A stretch of DNA of 64,000 nt from Nocardioides sp. NBC_00368 (GTDB lineage: Bacteria; Actinomycetota; Actinomycetes; Propionibacteriales; Nocardioidaceae), in assembly GCF_036090055.1 (NCBI RefSeq), contig NZ_CP107970.1, forward strand, positions 312,501 through 376,500, in the 5' to 3' direction. The position numbers and the translations under genes were made by a program. Below are positions 16,128-24,831 of this stretch, one piece after another. Position 1 is the stretch's first letter. Each line of letters opens with the position of its first letter. The notes under the pieces were generated by a model. The model saw nothing but the letters and a program-made list of their open reading frames with translations. It made no database searches and was not told the DNA's origin.

Positions 16128-17588
16128 ATGTCCAGCAACGAGATCACGATCGCCCAGCCGGTCAACTACGTCGCCGACGAGTGGAGCGAGTGCGCCACGG
16201 TCGACGCCTGGAACCTCGACCCCAACACCCTCGAGCCCGTCCACCGGACCGTCACCACCCCGCCCGACGACGTCGAGCGCGCCCTGCGGCATGCGGAGCA
16301 GACGTACGACGTCGGCCGCTGGGACGAGGAGGCCCGGATCGAGCGGGCCGAGATGCTCGAGCGTGTCGCCGATCTCCTCGAGAGCCGGACGGAGGACATC
16401 GCGCGCACCGACGCGCTCACCAGCGGCACACCCATCAGTGCCACCCGCACGGTGGCGTCCTTCCTGCCCTTCCGCATCCGGGCCACGGCGGCCGACCTTC
16501 GCGAGATCCAGCGGGTCACCGCCCTGGAGGCCGGTGGCCGGGACGTACGCCTCTACAAGGTGCCGTGGGGGCCGGCGGCGATCCTCACCCCCTGGAACGG
16601 GCCGAGCTTCATCCCGGCCGCGAAGGTCGTCAGCGCGGTCGCGGCCGGATGTCCGGTGATCCTCAAACCCTCGGAGCACGCGCCGGGCAGCGCCCAGATC
16701 GTGGTCGAGTGCTTCGTGGAGGCGGGTCTCCCGTCCGGTGCGCTGCAGCTGGTCCACGGCGCCGGTGAGGTCGGCGCGCGACTCACCGCCGATCCGAGGA
16801 TCAAGATCGTCTCGTTCACCGGCGGACCCGGGGCGGGGCGCGCGATCGCCCGTGCCGCGGCGGAGGACTTCAAGGTGCTGCAGCTCGAGCTCGGTGGCAA
16901 CAACCCGGTGATCGTGCTCGACGACGCCGACCTCGACGTCACCGCCGACGGCATTCTCGACGGGATGACCAAGCTCAACGGTCAGTGGTGTGAGGGGCCC
17001 GGCAAGATCCTCGCCCACCGCAACCTGGTCGACCCCCTGCTCGACGCGCTGGCCGAGCGGGTCTCCAAGCTCACCGTCGGTCACTCCCTGGACGAGGACA
17101 CCCACGTCGGACCCATCTCCAACGGGCCGCACTTCCAGACGCTCCGGAGCCGCATCGAGGGACTGCGTGAGCTCGGAGCGTCGATCCATCAGCCGGCGGC
17201 TCTCCCAGAACTGGGCGGCTACTTCCTCTCACCCACGATCGCCTCTGGTGCCGACCCGCGCCGGGCGACCGCCGAGCTGTTCGGTCCGCTCGTCTCGCTG
17301 CACGCCGTGGATTCCCAGGAGGAGGCGCTGCGGATCGCGAACGCCCATCCCTCCGGACTCGACGCGTACGTGTTCGGCACCGACACCGACCGCGCGATCG
17401 ACGTCGGTGCCCGCATCGTGGCGGGGGAGGTGCGGGTCAACGGCGCCAAGGTCGCCGATCTCGGCGACGACTCGGCGCAGAGCTTCTGGGGCCCGGCCGG
17501 CATCGGCGGCCACGGGCCGGCCGAGTCCGTGCGCGTCTTCTGCGGCGACCGGGTCGTCGGTGTGGACTCCCCGGACCTGCCGCTGTGA
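16128..17588 (+). CDS. NAD(P)-dependent aldehyde dehydrogenase
   Basis: A 486-residue ALDH-superfamily enzyme. LTPWNGP is the Asn-containing motif, SFTGGPGAGRAIA the cofactor turn, LELGGNNP carries the catalytic glutamate, and the nucleophile Cys is in GQWCEGPGK. The last stretch differs from the usual GQxCxxxxR by having Lys in place of Arg. GAGGAAG precedes the ATG. Family role is oxidation of aldehydes to carboxylic acids. In the gamma-glutamyl route it would be the PuuC step, and in the alcohol route the step after the zinc dehydrogenase. Last gene of the rightward operon. Confidence 0.92.
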   Translation: MSSNEITIAQPVNYVADEWSECATVDAWNLDPNTLEPVHRTVTTPPDDVERALRHAEQTYDVGRWDEEARIERAEMLERVADLLESRTEDIARTDALTSGTPISATRTVASFLPFRIRATAADLREIQRVTALEAGGRDVRLYKVPWGPAAILTPWNGPSFIPAAKVVSAVAAGCPVILKPSEHAPGSAQIVVECFVEAGLPSGALQLVHGAGEVGARLTADPRIKIVSFTGGPGAGRAIARAAAEDFKVLQLELGGNNPVIVLDDADLDVTADGILDGMTKLNGQWCEGPGKILAHRNLVDPLLDALAERVSKLTVGHSLDEDTHVGPISNGPHFQTLRSRIEGLRELGASIHQPAALPELGGYFLSPTIASGADPRRATAELFGPLVSLHAVDSQEEALRIANAHPSGLDAYVFGTDTDRAIDVGARIVAGEVRVNGAKVADLGDDSAQSFWGPAGIGGHGPAESVRVFCGDRVVGVDSPDLPL

Positions 17589-17594
17589 CACCGG

Positions 17595-17630
17595 CGCGGC
17601 GGCGCTCAGGCCTCGGCCGGCGCCGCCGCG
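17595..17630. terminator. Bidirectional hairpin between convergent ALDH and TetR genes
   Basis: Perfect 11-bp inverted repeat CGCGGCGGCGC (17595-17605) and its complement (17620-17630) around a 14-nt loop, starting 7 bases after the ALDH stop and overlapping the last codons of the TetR gene. There is no T-tract, as is common for hairpin terminators in high-GC actinobacteria. Confidence 0.6.
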
Positions 17631-18214
17631 AGCCGCGTCGTGAGCCAGGTGTCGAGGACGGAGCAGTTGATCTCCATCTGCGCCCGCGCGACAGCGGCGT
17701 CGCCGTAGGTCAGCCAGTTGACGCCGAAGCCGTCGGCGAGGGTGGCAAGGACGTAGGCGACCTCGTCGATCACCTCCAGCGTGACAGGGTCGGCGGCGGA
17801 TGCCTCCCGCAGCGCCTTGCGCACCGTGTCGAAGGCCTGGTCGTACACCTCGATGCCGCGGTCGCCGTGCTGACGCCGGGCCCAGCTGACGAGCTCGAAG
17901 GTCGCGGCGGTGAAGCTCGGGGACTCGAGATAGCACGCCATGACGCCGCGCAAGATCTCCCGGGCTGCCTCGGGCAGCGTTGTGTGCGGGTCGCTGCCCT
18001 CGATGACCTCGCGGTACTTGCCGGACACGAAGGTGTAGACGTCGGCAAAGAGGTCCTCCTTCGAGTCGTAGCAGTAGTGCAGCATCGCCACGTTCGCCTT
18101 GGCCTGCTCGGCGATGCGCCGCGTCGTCGCGCCGTCGATCCCGTGGGCTGCGATGACCTCGACCGCGGCCTCGATGAAGTCGCGACGTCGCTGTGCGACG
18201 GGGATCCGTGCCAT
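17606..18214 (-). CDS. TetR-family repressor, probable master regulator of the amine regulon
   Basis: 202 residues from ATG 18214, which has GGGAGG six bases upstream; an upstream in-frame start at 18238 lacks a box. The N-terminal helix-turn-helix is visible (IDGATTRRIAEQAKANVAMLHYCYDSKEDLF, about residues 24-55) followed by a helical ligand domain. Transcribed leftward, it is divergent from the MFS carrier operon and convergent with the ALDH gene. A matching 29-bp inverted repeat lies in its promoter region at 18329-18357 and two more lie at 9621-9649 and 9758-9786, so autoregulation and control of the two catabolic operons are inferred. The ligand is unknown. Confidence 0.88.
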   Translation of the reverse strand: MARIPVAQRRRDFIEAAVEVIAAHGIDGATTRRIAEQAKANVAMLHYCYDSKEDLFADVYTFVSGKYREVIEGSDPHTTLPEAAREILRGVMACYLESPSFTAATFELVSWARRQHGDRGIEVYDQAFDTVRKALREASAADPVTLEVIDEVAYVLATLADGFGVNWLTYGDAAVARAQMEINCSVLDTWLTTRLAAAPAEA

Positions 18215-18328
18215 CAGGTCCTCCCAAGGAGCGGGCACGCCCAGCTTAGTTGGGCGCTTGATTAAGTCATGGCGACTATATCAGTGCTTGGCATAGACGT
18301 TTCGCCTGTGAAAACTTAGCCAAACATC

Positions 18329-18357
18329 TAAGTCATCGATCTTGATCATATGACTAA
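18329..18357. promoter_or_regulatory. 29-bp inverted-repeat operator (site 3) of the amine regulon
   Basis: Arms TAAGTCAT (18329-18336, one mismatch) and ATGACTAA (18350-18357) with a 13-nt spacer, the same geometry as sites 1 and 2. A partly overlapping repeat CTTAG/CTAAG (18315-18319 and 18328-18332) precedes it, and half-site-like CTTAG and TTAAGTCAT occur at 18245-18270 nearer the TetR start. The site lies between the TetR and MFS genes, 53 bp before the MFS start. Confidence 0.72.
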
Positions 18358-18409
18358 CTCTGGCTTAGCGTATGAGCCAGATCACATCGCCCCGGATCGG
18401 AGACGACGC

Positions 18410-19879
18410 ATGGCACAGACCAACCAGGAAGCGGGAGCAGCCCGCCGGACGAGAGCAGGACGCCGACCCGGCCGAGGTCCGCTCATCGGCATCGGCGCGC
18501 TGATGGTCGTACTGACCAACGCCGTCATCTTCATCCTTCCGCCGCTCCTGCCGGTGATCCAGGCGCAGTACGGGCTCGCCACGGTCGCCGAGACGACGTG
18601 GCTCTACACCGCCCTGACCCTCGGTGGGGGAGCGGGTTTCATCCTGCTGCCGCGCCTCGCCGATCTGCACGGCGACCGGAACGCCTCCGTCGCCGCGTCC
18701 GTCTTCCTCACGGTCGGTGCGGCGGTCCCGGCGGTCGGCGACTCCTACCCGACGCTCCTCGCCGGGTGTGCCCTGATGGGCTTCGGCTGCGCGGCCCAGC
18801 TGCTGCCGCTGGGCTTCCTCCGGCGCAACCTCGGCGAGTCCGGCATCACCATCGGCGTCGCCGTTCTGGTGATCGCCACAGGTGCCGGCATCGTCGCCGG
18901 CATGATCGGCGGCGGCCTGATCGTCGAGAACCTCTCCCTGCGCAGCTTCTTCGTCGTTCTCACCGCCGCCTGCGCAGCAACCACCCTCGCGACGTACCTC
19001 ATGGTCCCGCACGCCCCGCCGGCCGAGCGATCCGGTCGGCTCGGCGTGGTCGGCACGGTGTGGATGGTCGGCTGGGTCGCGGCGATCCTGCTGACCCTGA
19101 CCCAGGGGCTGGTCTGGGGCAACGCAGCGCTCATCCCGCTGGTGGTCGGTGTCGTCGGCGGCGTCGCCTGGGCGCGCTCCCAGCGCCGGTCGTCGACGGC
19201 CGTCTTCGACGTGGCGTTGATGCGTACGCCGCTGGTCACCGCCTCCTGCCTGTGCATCGCGCTGTTCGCGGCGGTGAACTCGGCGTTCCTGCTCCTGCTC
19301 AGCACCTACGCTCAGATCGTTCCCGAGGCGCTCCGACCGGTCGACGCGTACGGCCTCGGGCTCTCCGCCCTCCAGACCGGCTGGCTGATGGTGCCCTTCG
19401 CGGTGACGTTCCTGGTCGGCGGCGCGGTGGTGGATCGTCCGGTGGCCAATGGTCGCGGTGTGCCCGTCTTCATCCTCGGCGCCCTGATCAGCGCCGCCGG
19501 CCTGGCCTGGCTGGCGATGATGCACGAGCAGCAGTGGCACTACCTGGTCGGCGCCGCGGTCATGGGGCTGGGCTGCAGCATCGGGTACGCAGCCGGCTTC
19601 ACGGTGGTCCAGGCCGCCGTCCCCGAGGAGAAGGCCGGCATGGCAGCAGGTGTCGCCGGCACCTTCATGGCGGTCGGCTTCGCGTTCGGCACGGCGCTCG
19701 TCAGCGCAGACCTCAGTGCCTCCATGGTCCCGGTGCCCGGCACGACGCTCGAGGTCGCCGCCGAGGGCCTCTACGGCACCGGCTACTGGATCTCCGGAGC
19801 TCTTGCCCTGCTCGTCGTCGTGACCGTCCTGGTCTCGAGCGCCCGCTCGCGTCGGCGGCACGGAGCCATCGGGTCCTAG
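18410..19879 (+). CDS. MFS transporter
   Basis: 489 residues from ATG 18410 (GGAGACGAC box upstream); an in-frame ATG at 18350 lies inside operator site 3 and is not used. About 12-14 hydrophobic segments are visible, starting at LIGIGALMVVLTNAVIFILPP, with the MFS cytoplasmic loop LPRLADLHGDRNAS after the second helix. The family moves small molecules by proton coupling. It is the first gene of a short operon with the 7-TM protein and the PuuB-like oxidase. It may import substrate or export a toxic intermediate; the direction cannot be read from the sequence. Confidence 0.88.
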   Translation: MAQTNQEAGAARRTRAGRRPGRGPLIGIGALMVVLTNAVIFILPPLLPVIQAQYGLATVAETTWLYTALTLGGGAGFILLPRLADLHGDRNASVAASVFLTVGAAVPAVGDSYPTLLAGCALMGFGCAAQLLPLGFLRRNLGESGITIGVAVLVIATGAGIVAGMIGGGLIVENLSLRSFFVVLTAACAATTLATYLMVPHAPPAERSGRLGVVGTVWMVGWVAAILLTLTQGLVWGNAALIPLVVGVVGGVAWARSQRRSSTAVFDVALMRTPLVTASCLCIALFAAVNSAFLLLLSTYAQIVPEALRPVDAYGLGLSALQTGWLMVPFAVTFLVGGAVVDRPVANGRGVPVFILGALISAAGLAWLAMMHEQQWHYLVGAAVMGLGCSIGYAAGFTVVQAAVPEEKAGMAAGVAGTFMAVGFAFGTALVSADLSASMVPVPGTTLEVAAEGLYGTGYWISGALALLVVVTVLVSSARSRRRHGAIGS

Positions 19880-19938
19880 CCCGGAGCGGCATGAGCCGAA
19901 TCGAACAAGCACGTCCGCATGAGTGAAAGAAGACAGAC

Positions 19939-20688
19939 ATGAGAGACGACATCTACGCCCTGGCATTCCTGATCGGGGACGTGATCATGATCGCCGGCGG
20001 TTACTGGGCCGGCTGGAAGTTCATCAGGCAGTACCGCAACTACCTGCTCGGCATCGAGTGGTTCATCATCGCCACCTCAGGCGTGAACTTCCTGATCTGG
20101 GCGCTCCGCTTCCCCGAGGACAAGAAGGCCGGCGAGGCCAGCCTGCAGTACTCGTTCGCCTTCTTCCTCGATGCCTTCTCACGCTCGGTCGGCGTCACGC
20201 TGTTGCTGGTGGTCGGATTCCTCGCGGTGACCCACCGCCACAGGTCGAGCAAGGCGGTCGACGTGGCGATCTTCGCCATCGGCATCGGCGCAGGGCTCTA
20301 CCTGGGGCAACCGAAGTTCCAGGACCACGTCGACGACGCCGGCCACCACATCCTCTACCCCGGCCCGGCGACGATCTATCTCGTCGTGAACCTGCTGACG
20401 CTCGTCTTCCTGGCGTACGTCACCAAGCGACTGTGGAACATCGGCGCGACGAAGGTCGCCGTCGCCACCCTGCTGGTCAGCCTGGCCGCGACAGGCATCG
20501 CCCTGGGCTACGACTTCTTCCCGTTCCCGGCCACCGTCGACCCGCTGCAGGACCGTGCGCTGTTCTACGCGCTCGCGCTCACGGTGTGGGGCCTGCAGCT
20601 GTTCATCTACCTCTTCGCCTATCGCGCACTGCACGAGCACAACGAGCGCACCGACCAGCGCGAGGTGACCCATGCCCGCGCCCACTGA
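19939..20688 (+). CDS. Unknown 7-TM integral membrane protein
   Basis: 249 residues that I do not recognise. Roughly seven hydrophobic segments are spread along the chain (near residues 5-22, 36-52, 73-94, 105-120, 141-160, 170-187 and 208-227), with short charged loops and a hydrophilic, charged C-terminal tail (HEHNERTDQREVTHARAH). No signal peptide and no metal or nucleotide motif is clear. AAAGAAG precedes the ATG. It lies 59 bp after the MFS gene and its end overlaps the start of the PuuB-like oxidase by 17 bases, which suggests coupled expression and perhaps a physical partnership, for instance membrane anchoring or electron transfer. No function is proposed beyond that. Confidence 0.8.
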   Translation: MRDDIYALAFLIGDVIMIAGGYWAGWKFIRQYRNYLLGIEWFIIATSGVNFLIWALRFPEDKKAGEASLQYSFAFFLDAFSRSVGVTLLLVVGFLAVTHRHRSSKAVDVAIFAIGIGAGLYLGQPKFQDHVDDAGHHILYPGPATIYLVVNLLTLVFLAYVTKRLWNIGATKVAVATLLVSLAATGIALGYDFFPFPATVDPLQDRALFYALALTVWGLQLFIYLFAYRALHEHNERTDQREVTHARAH

Positions 20689-22012
20689 CAACGTCGAGTA
20701 CGCGGCCTTCAGCGGCTGGGTCGACCCGCCCACCGACGTACGCCCGGCCCTGGACGCCGACCTGGAGTGCCGGGTCGCCGTCATCGGCGGCGGCATCAAC
20801 GGCATGTCGACCGCGTTGCGGCTCGCCGAGCGCGGCCAGGACGTGGTCCTGCTGGAGGCCGAGTTCTGCGGCCACGGCGCCAGCTCGCGCAACGCGGGCC
20901 AGCTGGCGGGTGCCCCCGGCGGCGACATCCAGCTGCTCGACCTGCTCTCGCGCAAGAAGATGCCGGGGATGATGCGGTTGGCCGAGCGTGCCGCGCACCA
21001 TGTCGAGGACTTCATCGCCAAGCACGACATCGACTGCGAGTACGAGGCCACCGGCAACGCGTTCGCCGCGGTCTCGCGTGGTCAGATGGGCCGGGTTCGC
21101 CGGGTCGCCAAGATCATCACCCGAGCCGGCGGCCACGTGGAGGTCGGCACGGCTGCTGAGCTGGGGATCCCACGCGGGTTCGTCGGCGGCATGCGGGAGG
21201 TCGTCGGAGGGAGGATGAACCCCGGCGAGTTCAGCCTCGGCATGCGCGAGGTCCTGCTCGACTCGTCCGCGCGAGTCTTCGAGCAGACGAAGGTCACCGA
21301 TGTCCGCCGCGAGGGCGGCCGGGTCGTCCTGACGACCCCGCGCGGCAGGCTCCGGGCAGACCGGGTGGTGCTGGCCACGAACGCCTTCGCGGGGGAGTGG
21401 GACATCACCCCGAAGCACCTCTCCGTGCCCATCTACGTCATCGAGGTGGAGACCGAGCCGATCGCTCCCGAGCGTCTGGCCGCGCTGGGCTGGACCAGCG
21501 GCATGGGTCTGGTCACGCAGCACGCGATCATGGAGAACTACCGGCTGACGCCGCGCAACACCATCGTCTTCGGCGTACGCCGCCTCGAACGCGGCACGAG
21601 CTACCCGCTCCCGGAGAAGGTGCCGGACCCCGGCCTGGTCGAGGAGCTGGCCGGCGCATTCGCCACCCGGTTCCCGTCGTTGGCCGACGTCGCGATCGAC
21701 CGCGCCTGGGGCGGATGGATCGCGATCACCTCGTCCTGGCTTCCTCTCGCCGGCCGGATGCGGGACGACATCTACTACTCGATCGCCTGCAACGGTCATG
21801 GCCTGGCCCAGGCGCCCTACATCGGGACGCTCATCGCCGACGCGATCGTCGACGGGGAGCTGCACGAGGACCTCCGCACCGTATGGCAGGAGAGGCCCCG
21901 GTTCCCGCGACCGATGATGATGAGCCGCGCCGGACTCAGGACGATCTGGGCCGTGGACCGCTTCAACGACATGGTCAACGGCAGCAGGCGCAAGGCCCGG
22001 GTCAGGGGTTGA
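20672..22012 (+). CDS. FAD-dependent amine oxidoreductase (gamma-glutamylputrescine-oxidase-like, PuuB type)
   Basis: 446 residues of the DAO fold. The N terminus carries a short lead typical of PuuB-like enzymes, then VAVIGGGINGMSTALRLAERG and LLEAEFCGHGASSRNAGQL, both diagnostic. Family members oxidise the terminal amine of gamma-glutamylated diamines, or small secondary amines, to aldehydes with release of ammonia and peroxide. Together with the ligase (10464), aldehyde dehydrogenase (16128) and hydrolase (11804) it gives all four Puu-type activities in one regulon. The start overlaps the 7-TM gene, and the stop overlaps the convergent zinc dehydrogenase gene by 11 bases. Confidence 0.85.
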   Translation: MPAPTDNVEYAAFSGWVDPPTDVRPALDADLECRVAVIGGGINGMSTALRLAERGQDVVLLEAEFCGHGASSRNAGQLAGAPGGDIQLLDLLSRKKMPGMMRLAERAAHHVEDFIAKHDIDCEYEATGNAFAAVSRGQMGRVRRVAKIITRAGGHVEVGTAAELGIPRGFVGGMREVVGGRMNPGEFSLGMREVLLDSSARVFEQTKVTDVRREGGRVVLTTPRGRLRADRVVLATNAFAGEWDITPKHLSVPIYVIEVETEPIAPERLAALGWTSGMGLVTQHAIMENYRLTPRNTIVFGVRRLERGTSYPLPEKVPDPGLVEELAGAFATRFPSLADVAIDRAWGGWIAITSSWLPLAGRMRDDIYYSIACNGHGLAQAPYIGTLIADAIVDGELHEDLRTVWQERPRFPRPMMMSRAGLRTIWAVDRFNDMVNGSRRKARVRG

Positions 22013-23180
22013 AGACGACCTTGACCATCCCGTCGGCCTTCTCCTGGAAGGACTTGTAGGTCTCCGGAGCCTCGCTGAGGGGGAGGTGGTGGGTGGCGAA
22101 GGAGTCGACACCGAGCGGGTCGTCCTCGCCCACGAGGAACGGCAGCAGGTCCTCGGTCCAGGCGTGTACGTTGGCCTGGCCCATCCGGATGCTGACCTGC
22201 TTGTCGAAGAGCTGCATCATCGGGAACGGGTCCAGCGCGCCGCCATAGACGCCGGAGATGGAGACGTTGCCCCCGCGGCGTACGGCGTCGAAGGCGGTGT
22301 GGAGTGCGGCCATCCGGTCGACCCCGGCCGTCTGCATCACCGCACGGCCGGCGGCTGCGGGCATCCGGGACACCATCTTGGTCATCCCCTCGATGATCGG
22401 CGAGCCGTGGGCCTCCATGCCCACGGCGTCGATCACGGCGTCGGCCCCGCGTCCGTCGGTCAGGTCGCGCACCTGCTCGGCGATGTCGCCGGACTCGAGG
22501 GCGATCGTCTCCGCCCCACGCTGCCGCACCCGGGCGAGGCGCTCGGGGACTCGATCCACGCTGATGACCCGGTGGCCGGCGGCGAGGGCGAAGCGGCTCG
22601 CCATGTCGCCGATGGGACCGGCTCCGAGCACCAGCACGGTGCTGTGCGGGTCGGGATCGGCGTACTGCAGCGCCTGCCAGGCGGTCGGCAGGACGTCGGA
22701 GAGGAACAGGAACCGGTCGTCGGGAGGACCGTCGGGCACCTTGATCGGCAGCTGGTTGCCGAAAGGAACGCGCAGATACTCCGCCTGTCCGCCGGGGACC
22801 TGGCCGTAGAGCGAGCTGTAGCCGAAGAGGCTGGCGCCGGTGCCCTGGTCTCGGTTCTGGGTGGTCTCGCACTGCGAGTGCAGGCGGTGCTGACACATCC
22901 AGCACGTGCCGCAGCTGATGTTGAACGGCACCACGACCCGGTCGCCGACGCTCACCTCGCTGACCCCGGGGCCTGCCTCCGCGACGACGCCCATCGGCTC
23001 GTGCCCGACCACGTCGCCGGGCGTCATGAAGCCGGTGAGCACCTCGTAGAGGTGGAGGTCGGAACCGCACAGTCCGGTCGAGGTGATCTCGACGATGATG
23101 TCGTCGTCCTCGACGATGTGCGGGTCCGGGACCTCCTCCACTCGGATGTCGCGCTTGCCTTGCCAGGTGACCGCCTTCAT
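22002..23180 (-). CDS. Zinc-dependent alcohol dehydrogenase (glutathione-independent formaldehyde-dehydrogenase-like)
   Basis: 392 residues from ATG 23180, with GAGGAGG nine bases upstream. GLCGSDLHLY and GHEPMGVV give catalytic zinc ligands, CGTCWMCQHRLHSQC the structural zinc lobe, and LGAGPIGDMASRFAL the NAD fold. The long insertion after the structural zinc (NRDQGTGASLFGYSSLYGQVPGG region) is typical of the formaldehyde/zinc dehydrogenases that keep NAD tightly bound. It is a single gene, divergent from the epimerase at 23321. Oxidation or dismutation of small aldehydes is the family role. A link to the neighbouring regulon is possible but no operator arm is seen in its promoter. Confidence 0.9.
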   Translation of the reverse strand: MKAVTWQGKRDIRVEEVPDPHIVEDDDIIVEITSTGLCGSDLHLYEVLTGFMTPGDVVGHEPMGVVAEAGPGVSEVSVGDRVVVPFNISCGTCWMCQHRLHSQCETTQNRDQGTGASLFGYSSLYGQVPGGQAEYLRVPFGNQLPIKVPDGPPDDRFLFLSDVLPTAWQALQYADPDPHSTVLVLGAGPIGDMASRFALAAGHRVISVDRVPERLARVRQRGAETIALESGDIAEQVRDLTDGRGADAVIDAVGMEAHGSPIIEGMTKMVSRMPAAAGRAVMQTAGVDRMAALHTAFDAVRRGGNVSISGVYGGALDPFPMMQLFDKQVSIRMGQANVHAWTEDLLPFLVGEDDPLGVDSFATHHLPLSEAPETYKSFQEKADGMVKVVFNP

Positions 23181-23320
23181 GGATGTGCCTCCTCGGTTTC
23201 GGGTCACCCCTGCGGTACCCCGATCCGGCCTGTCCAGCCTGTCGGGCAGTGCTGAACCCGGCGGAGGTGGGTACCGGTGGGGCACATCGCAGATCAGGCC
23301 GCAGGGAGGGCGTGGACAAC

Positions 23321-24322
23321 ATGAAGGTGGTCGTCATCGGCGCGTCGGGGAACCTCGGCACCGCCGCGATCCGGGCGCTGACCGCAGACGGCGCCGCCAT
23401 GGTCGTGGGGGTCGCGCGCCGAGCCCCGCGAGGCCCACGGTCCAACGTCCATGCGTCCGTCGAGTGGCGTCAGGCCGATGTCTCTACCGACGACCTGGAG
23501 CCGCTGGTCGAGGGCGCCGACGCGGTGGTCCACCTCGCCTGGAAGTTCCAGCCGACCCATCGTCCCGAGGAGACCTGGGCCACCAACGCCGTCGGAACCC
23601 GCAGGGTGCTCGAGGCCGTGGCGCGGGCAGGAGTGCCGGCGCTCGTGTGCGTCTCCTCGGTGGCGGCCTACTCGCCGGCGCATCACGACGACCCGGTCGA
23701 CGAGACCTGGGAGACCGACGGCGCCTCGGCCGCTGCGTACTGCCGGGAGAAGGCGTACGTCGAGCGTGCCCTGGACGCCTTCGCCTGCAACCATCCCGAG
23801 GTCCGCCTGGTCCGGGTCCGGCCCGCCTTCGTCTTCCAGCGCTCCGCGGCGAGCGAGCAGCGGCGTATCTTCGGCGGCCCGCTGCTCCGGCCCGCCTTCG
23901 TGGACCGCCGGCGGATTCCCGTGGTCCCGCTGCCCGCCGGGCTGCGGTTCCAGGCGGTGCATGCCGGCGATGTCGGCCGGGCCCTTGCCGCCGCGGCGAC
24001 CACCGACGTGACGGGCGCGTTCAACCTGGCCGGAGCCGGTGTCATCGGCCGCGAGCAGATCGGCGAGCTGCTGGATGCTCGGACGGTCGAGATCCCACCG
24101 AATCTTGCCCGCCACGGCCTGGACACGGCCTGGCACGCCCGGCTGGCGCCGGTCCCCGGCAACCTGCTCGACGCGGTCATGCAGCTGCCGCTGATGTCGA
24201 CCGCCCGCGCCGAGCTGGAGCTGGGCTGGCAGCCACGCCACTCGGCCGTGGACGCTCTCGAGGCGGTCATCTCCGGGATCCCGGAGAAGGCCGGCAGCGA
24301 CCTCCCGCCGCTACGTCCCTGA
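23321..24322 (+). CDS. NAD-dependent epimerase/dehydratase family protein
   Basis: 333 residues of the extended SDR fold. MKVVVIGASGNLG holds the nucleotide motif, VVHLAW the strand-4 signature, CVSSVAAY the catalytic serine and YCREKAYVE the Tyr-x3-Lys. GGAGGG lies 11 bases upstream of ATG 23321; longer in-frame starts have no box. Such proteins act on nucleotide sugars or as NAD-binding reductases of other small molecules; the lack of sugar-specific motifs keeps the substrate open. The small helical-protein gene follows after 21 bp and is probably co-transcribed. Confidence 0.88.
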   Translation: MKVVVIGASGNLGTAAIRALTADGAAMVVGVARRAPRGPRSNVHASVEWRQADVSTDDLEPLVEGADAVVHLAWKFQPTHRPEETWATNAVGTRRVLEAVARAGVPALVCVSSVAAYSPAHHDDPVDETWETDGASAAAYCREKAYVERALDAFACNHPEVRLVRVRPAFVFQRSAASEQRRIFGGPLLRPAFVDRRRIPVVPLPAGLRFQAVHAGDVGRALAAAATTDVTGAFNLAGAGVIGREQIGELLDARTVEIPPNLARHGLDTAWHARLAPVPGNLLDAVMQLPLMSTARAELELGWQPRHSAVDALEAVISGIPEKAGSDLPPLRP

Positions 24323-24343
24323 CGGCCACGAGAAGGAGCACCG

Positions 24344-24826
24344 ATGAACGACGAGATGTTGCACGCCTACCTGCAGCACCATTGGGTTGGTTCCAGCGCG
24401 GGGGCTGCGCTGTTCCAGCGTGTCGGACGCTCGCACTCCGATCCTGACGTCGCCGCTCGGGTACGACGGCTGTCCATCGAGGTGAACGACGATCGGGAGG
24501 CTTTGCGTCAGATCATCGTCGCGACCGGGGCAGCCCCGTCGCGCGTCGCCGCCACGACGGGGCGTGCCATGGAGCTCGCCGGCCGGTTGAAGCCCAACGG
24601 CCGCGTGGTGCGGCGCTCACCGCTCTCGGACCTGCTCGAGCTGGAAGCCCTGCGCGATGCGGTGTTCGGGAAGCGGGCCGGGTGGCAGCTGCTGCGGGCG
24701 GTCAGCGAGGACGACGTACGCCTGGACCCACAGCAGCTGGACGAGCTCGTGCGTCGCGCCGACGATCAGCTCGCCCGCCTCGAGGACCTGCACCTGCGCG
24801 TGGCCCGTGCGGTCATCGACGCCTGA
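24344..24826 (+). CDS. Hypothetical all-helical protein, ferritin-like in look
   Basis: 160 residues, charged and almost entirely predictable as helices, with no membrane segment or signal peptide. The start MNDEMLHAYLQHHWVGSSAG followed by repeated helices rich in Arg, Glu and Leu resembles small actinobacterial proteins that pair with stress or epimerase genes, with a ferritin-like four-helix appearance but no clear ExxH iron site. GAAGGAG precedes the ATG. It ends five bases before the convergent SnoaL-like gene. Function is not assigned. Confidence 0.78.
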   Translation: MNDEMLHAYLQHHWVGSSAGAALFQRVGRSHSDPDVAARVRRLSIEVNDDREALRQIIVATGAAPSRVAATTGRAMELAGRLKPNGRVVRRSPLSDLLELEALRDAVFGKRAGWQLLRAVSEDDVRLDPQQLDELVRRADDQLARLEDLHLRVARAVIDA

Positions 24827-24831
24827 CCGGG

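Noticed and set aside
14159..16165. Minus-strand reading frame of 668 codons opposite the hydratase and dehydrogenase genes.
   Set aside because: Shadow frame without family motifs; the opposite strand has clear crotonase and zinc dehydrogenase genes.
18245..18270. Fourth copy of the 29-bp operator near the TetR start.
   Set aside because: Only half-site-like pieces (CTTAG and TTAAGTCAT); arms do not fit the 13-nt spacing.
18365..19966. Minus-strand reading frame of 533 codons opposite the MFS gene.
   Set aside because: Composition rich in Asp, Arg, Gly and His, no motif; shadow of a membrane-protein gene.
24344..24826. Possible ferritin or DPS-like iron protein.
   Set aside because: Helical pattern only; no ExxH or other iron ligands, so not annotated as ferritin.
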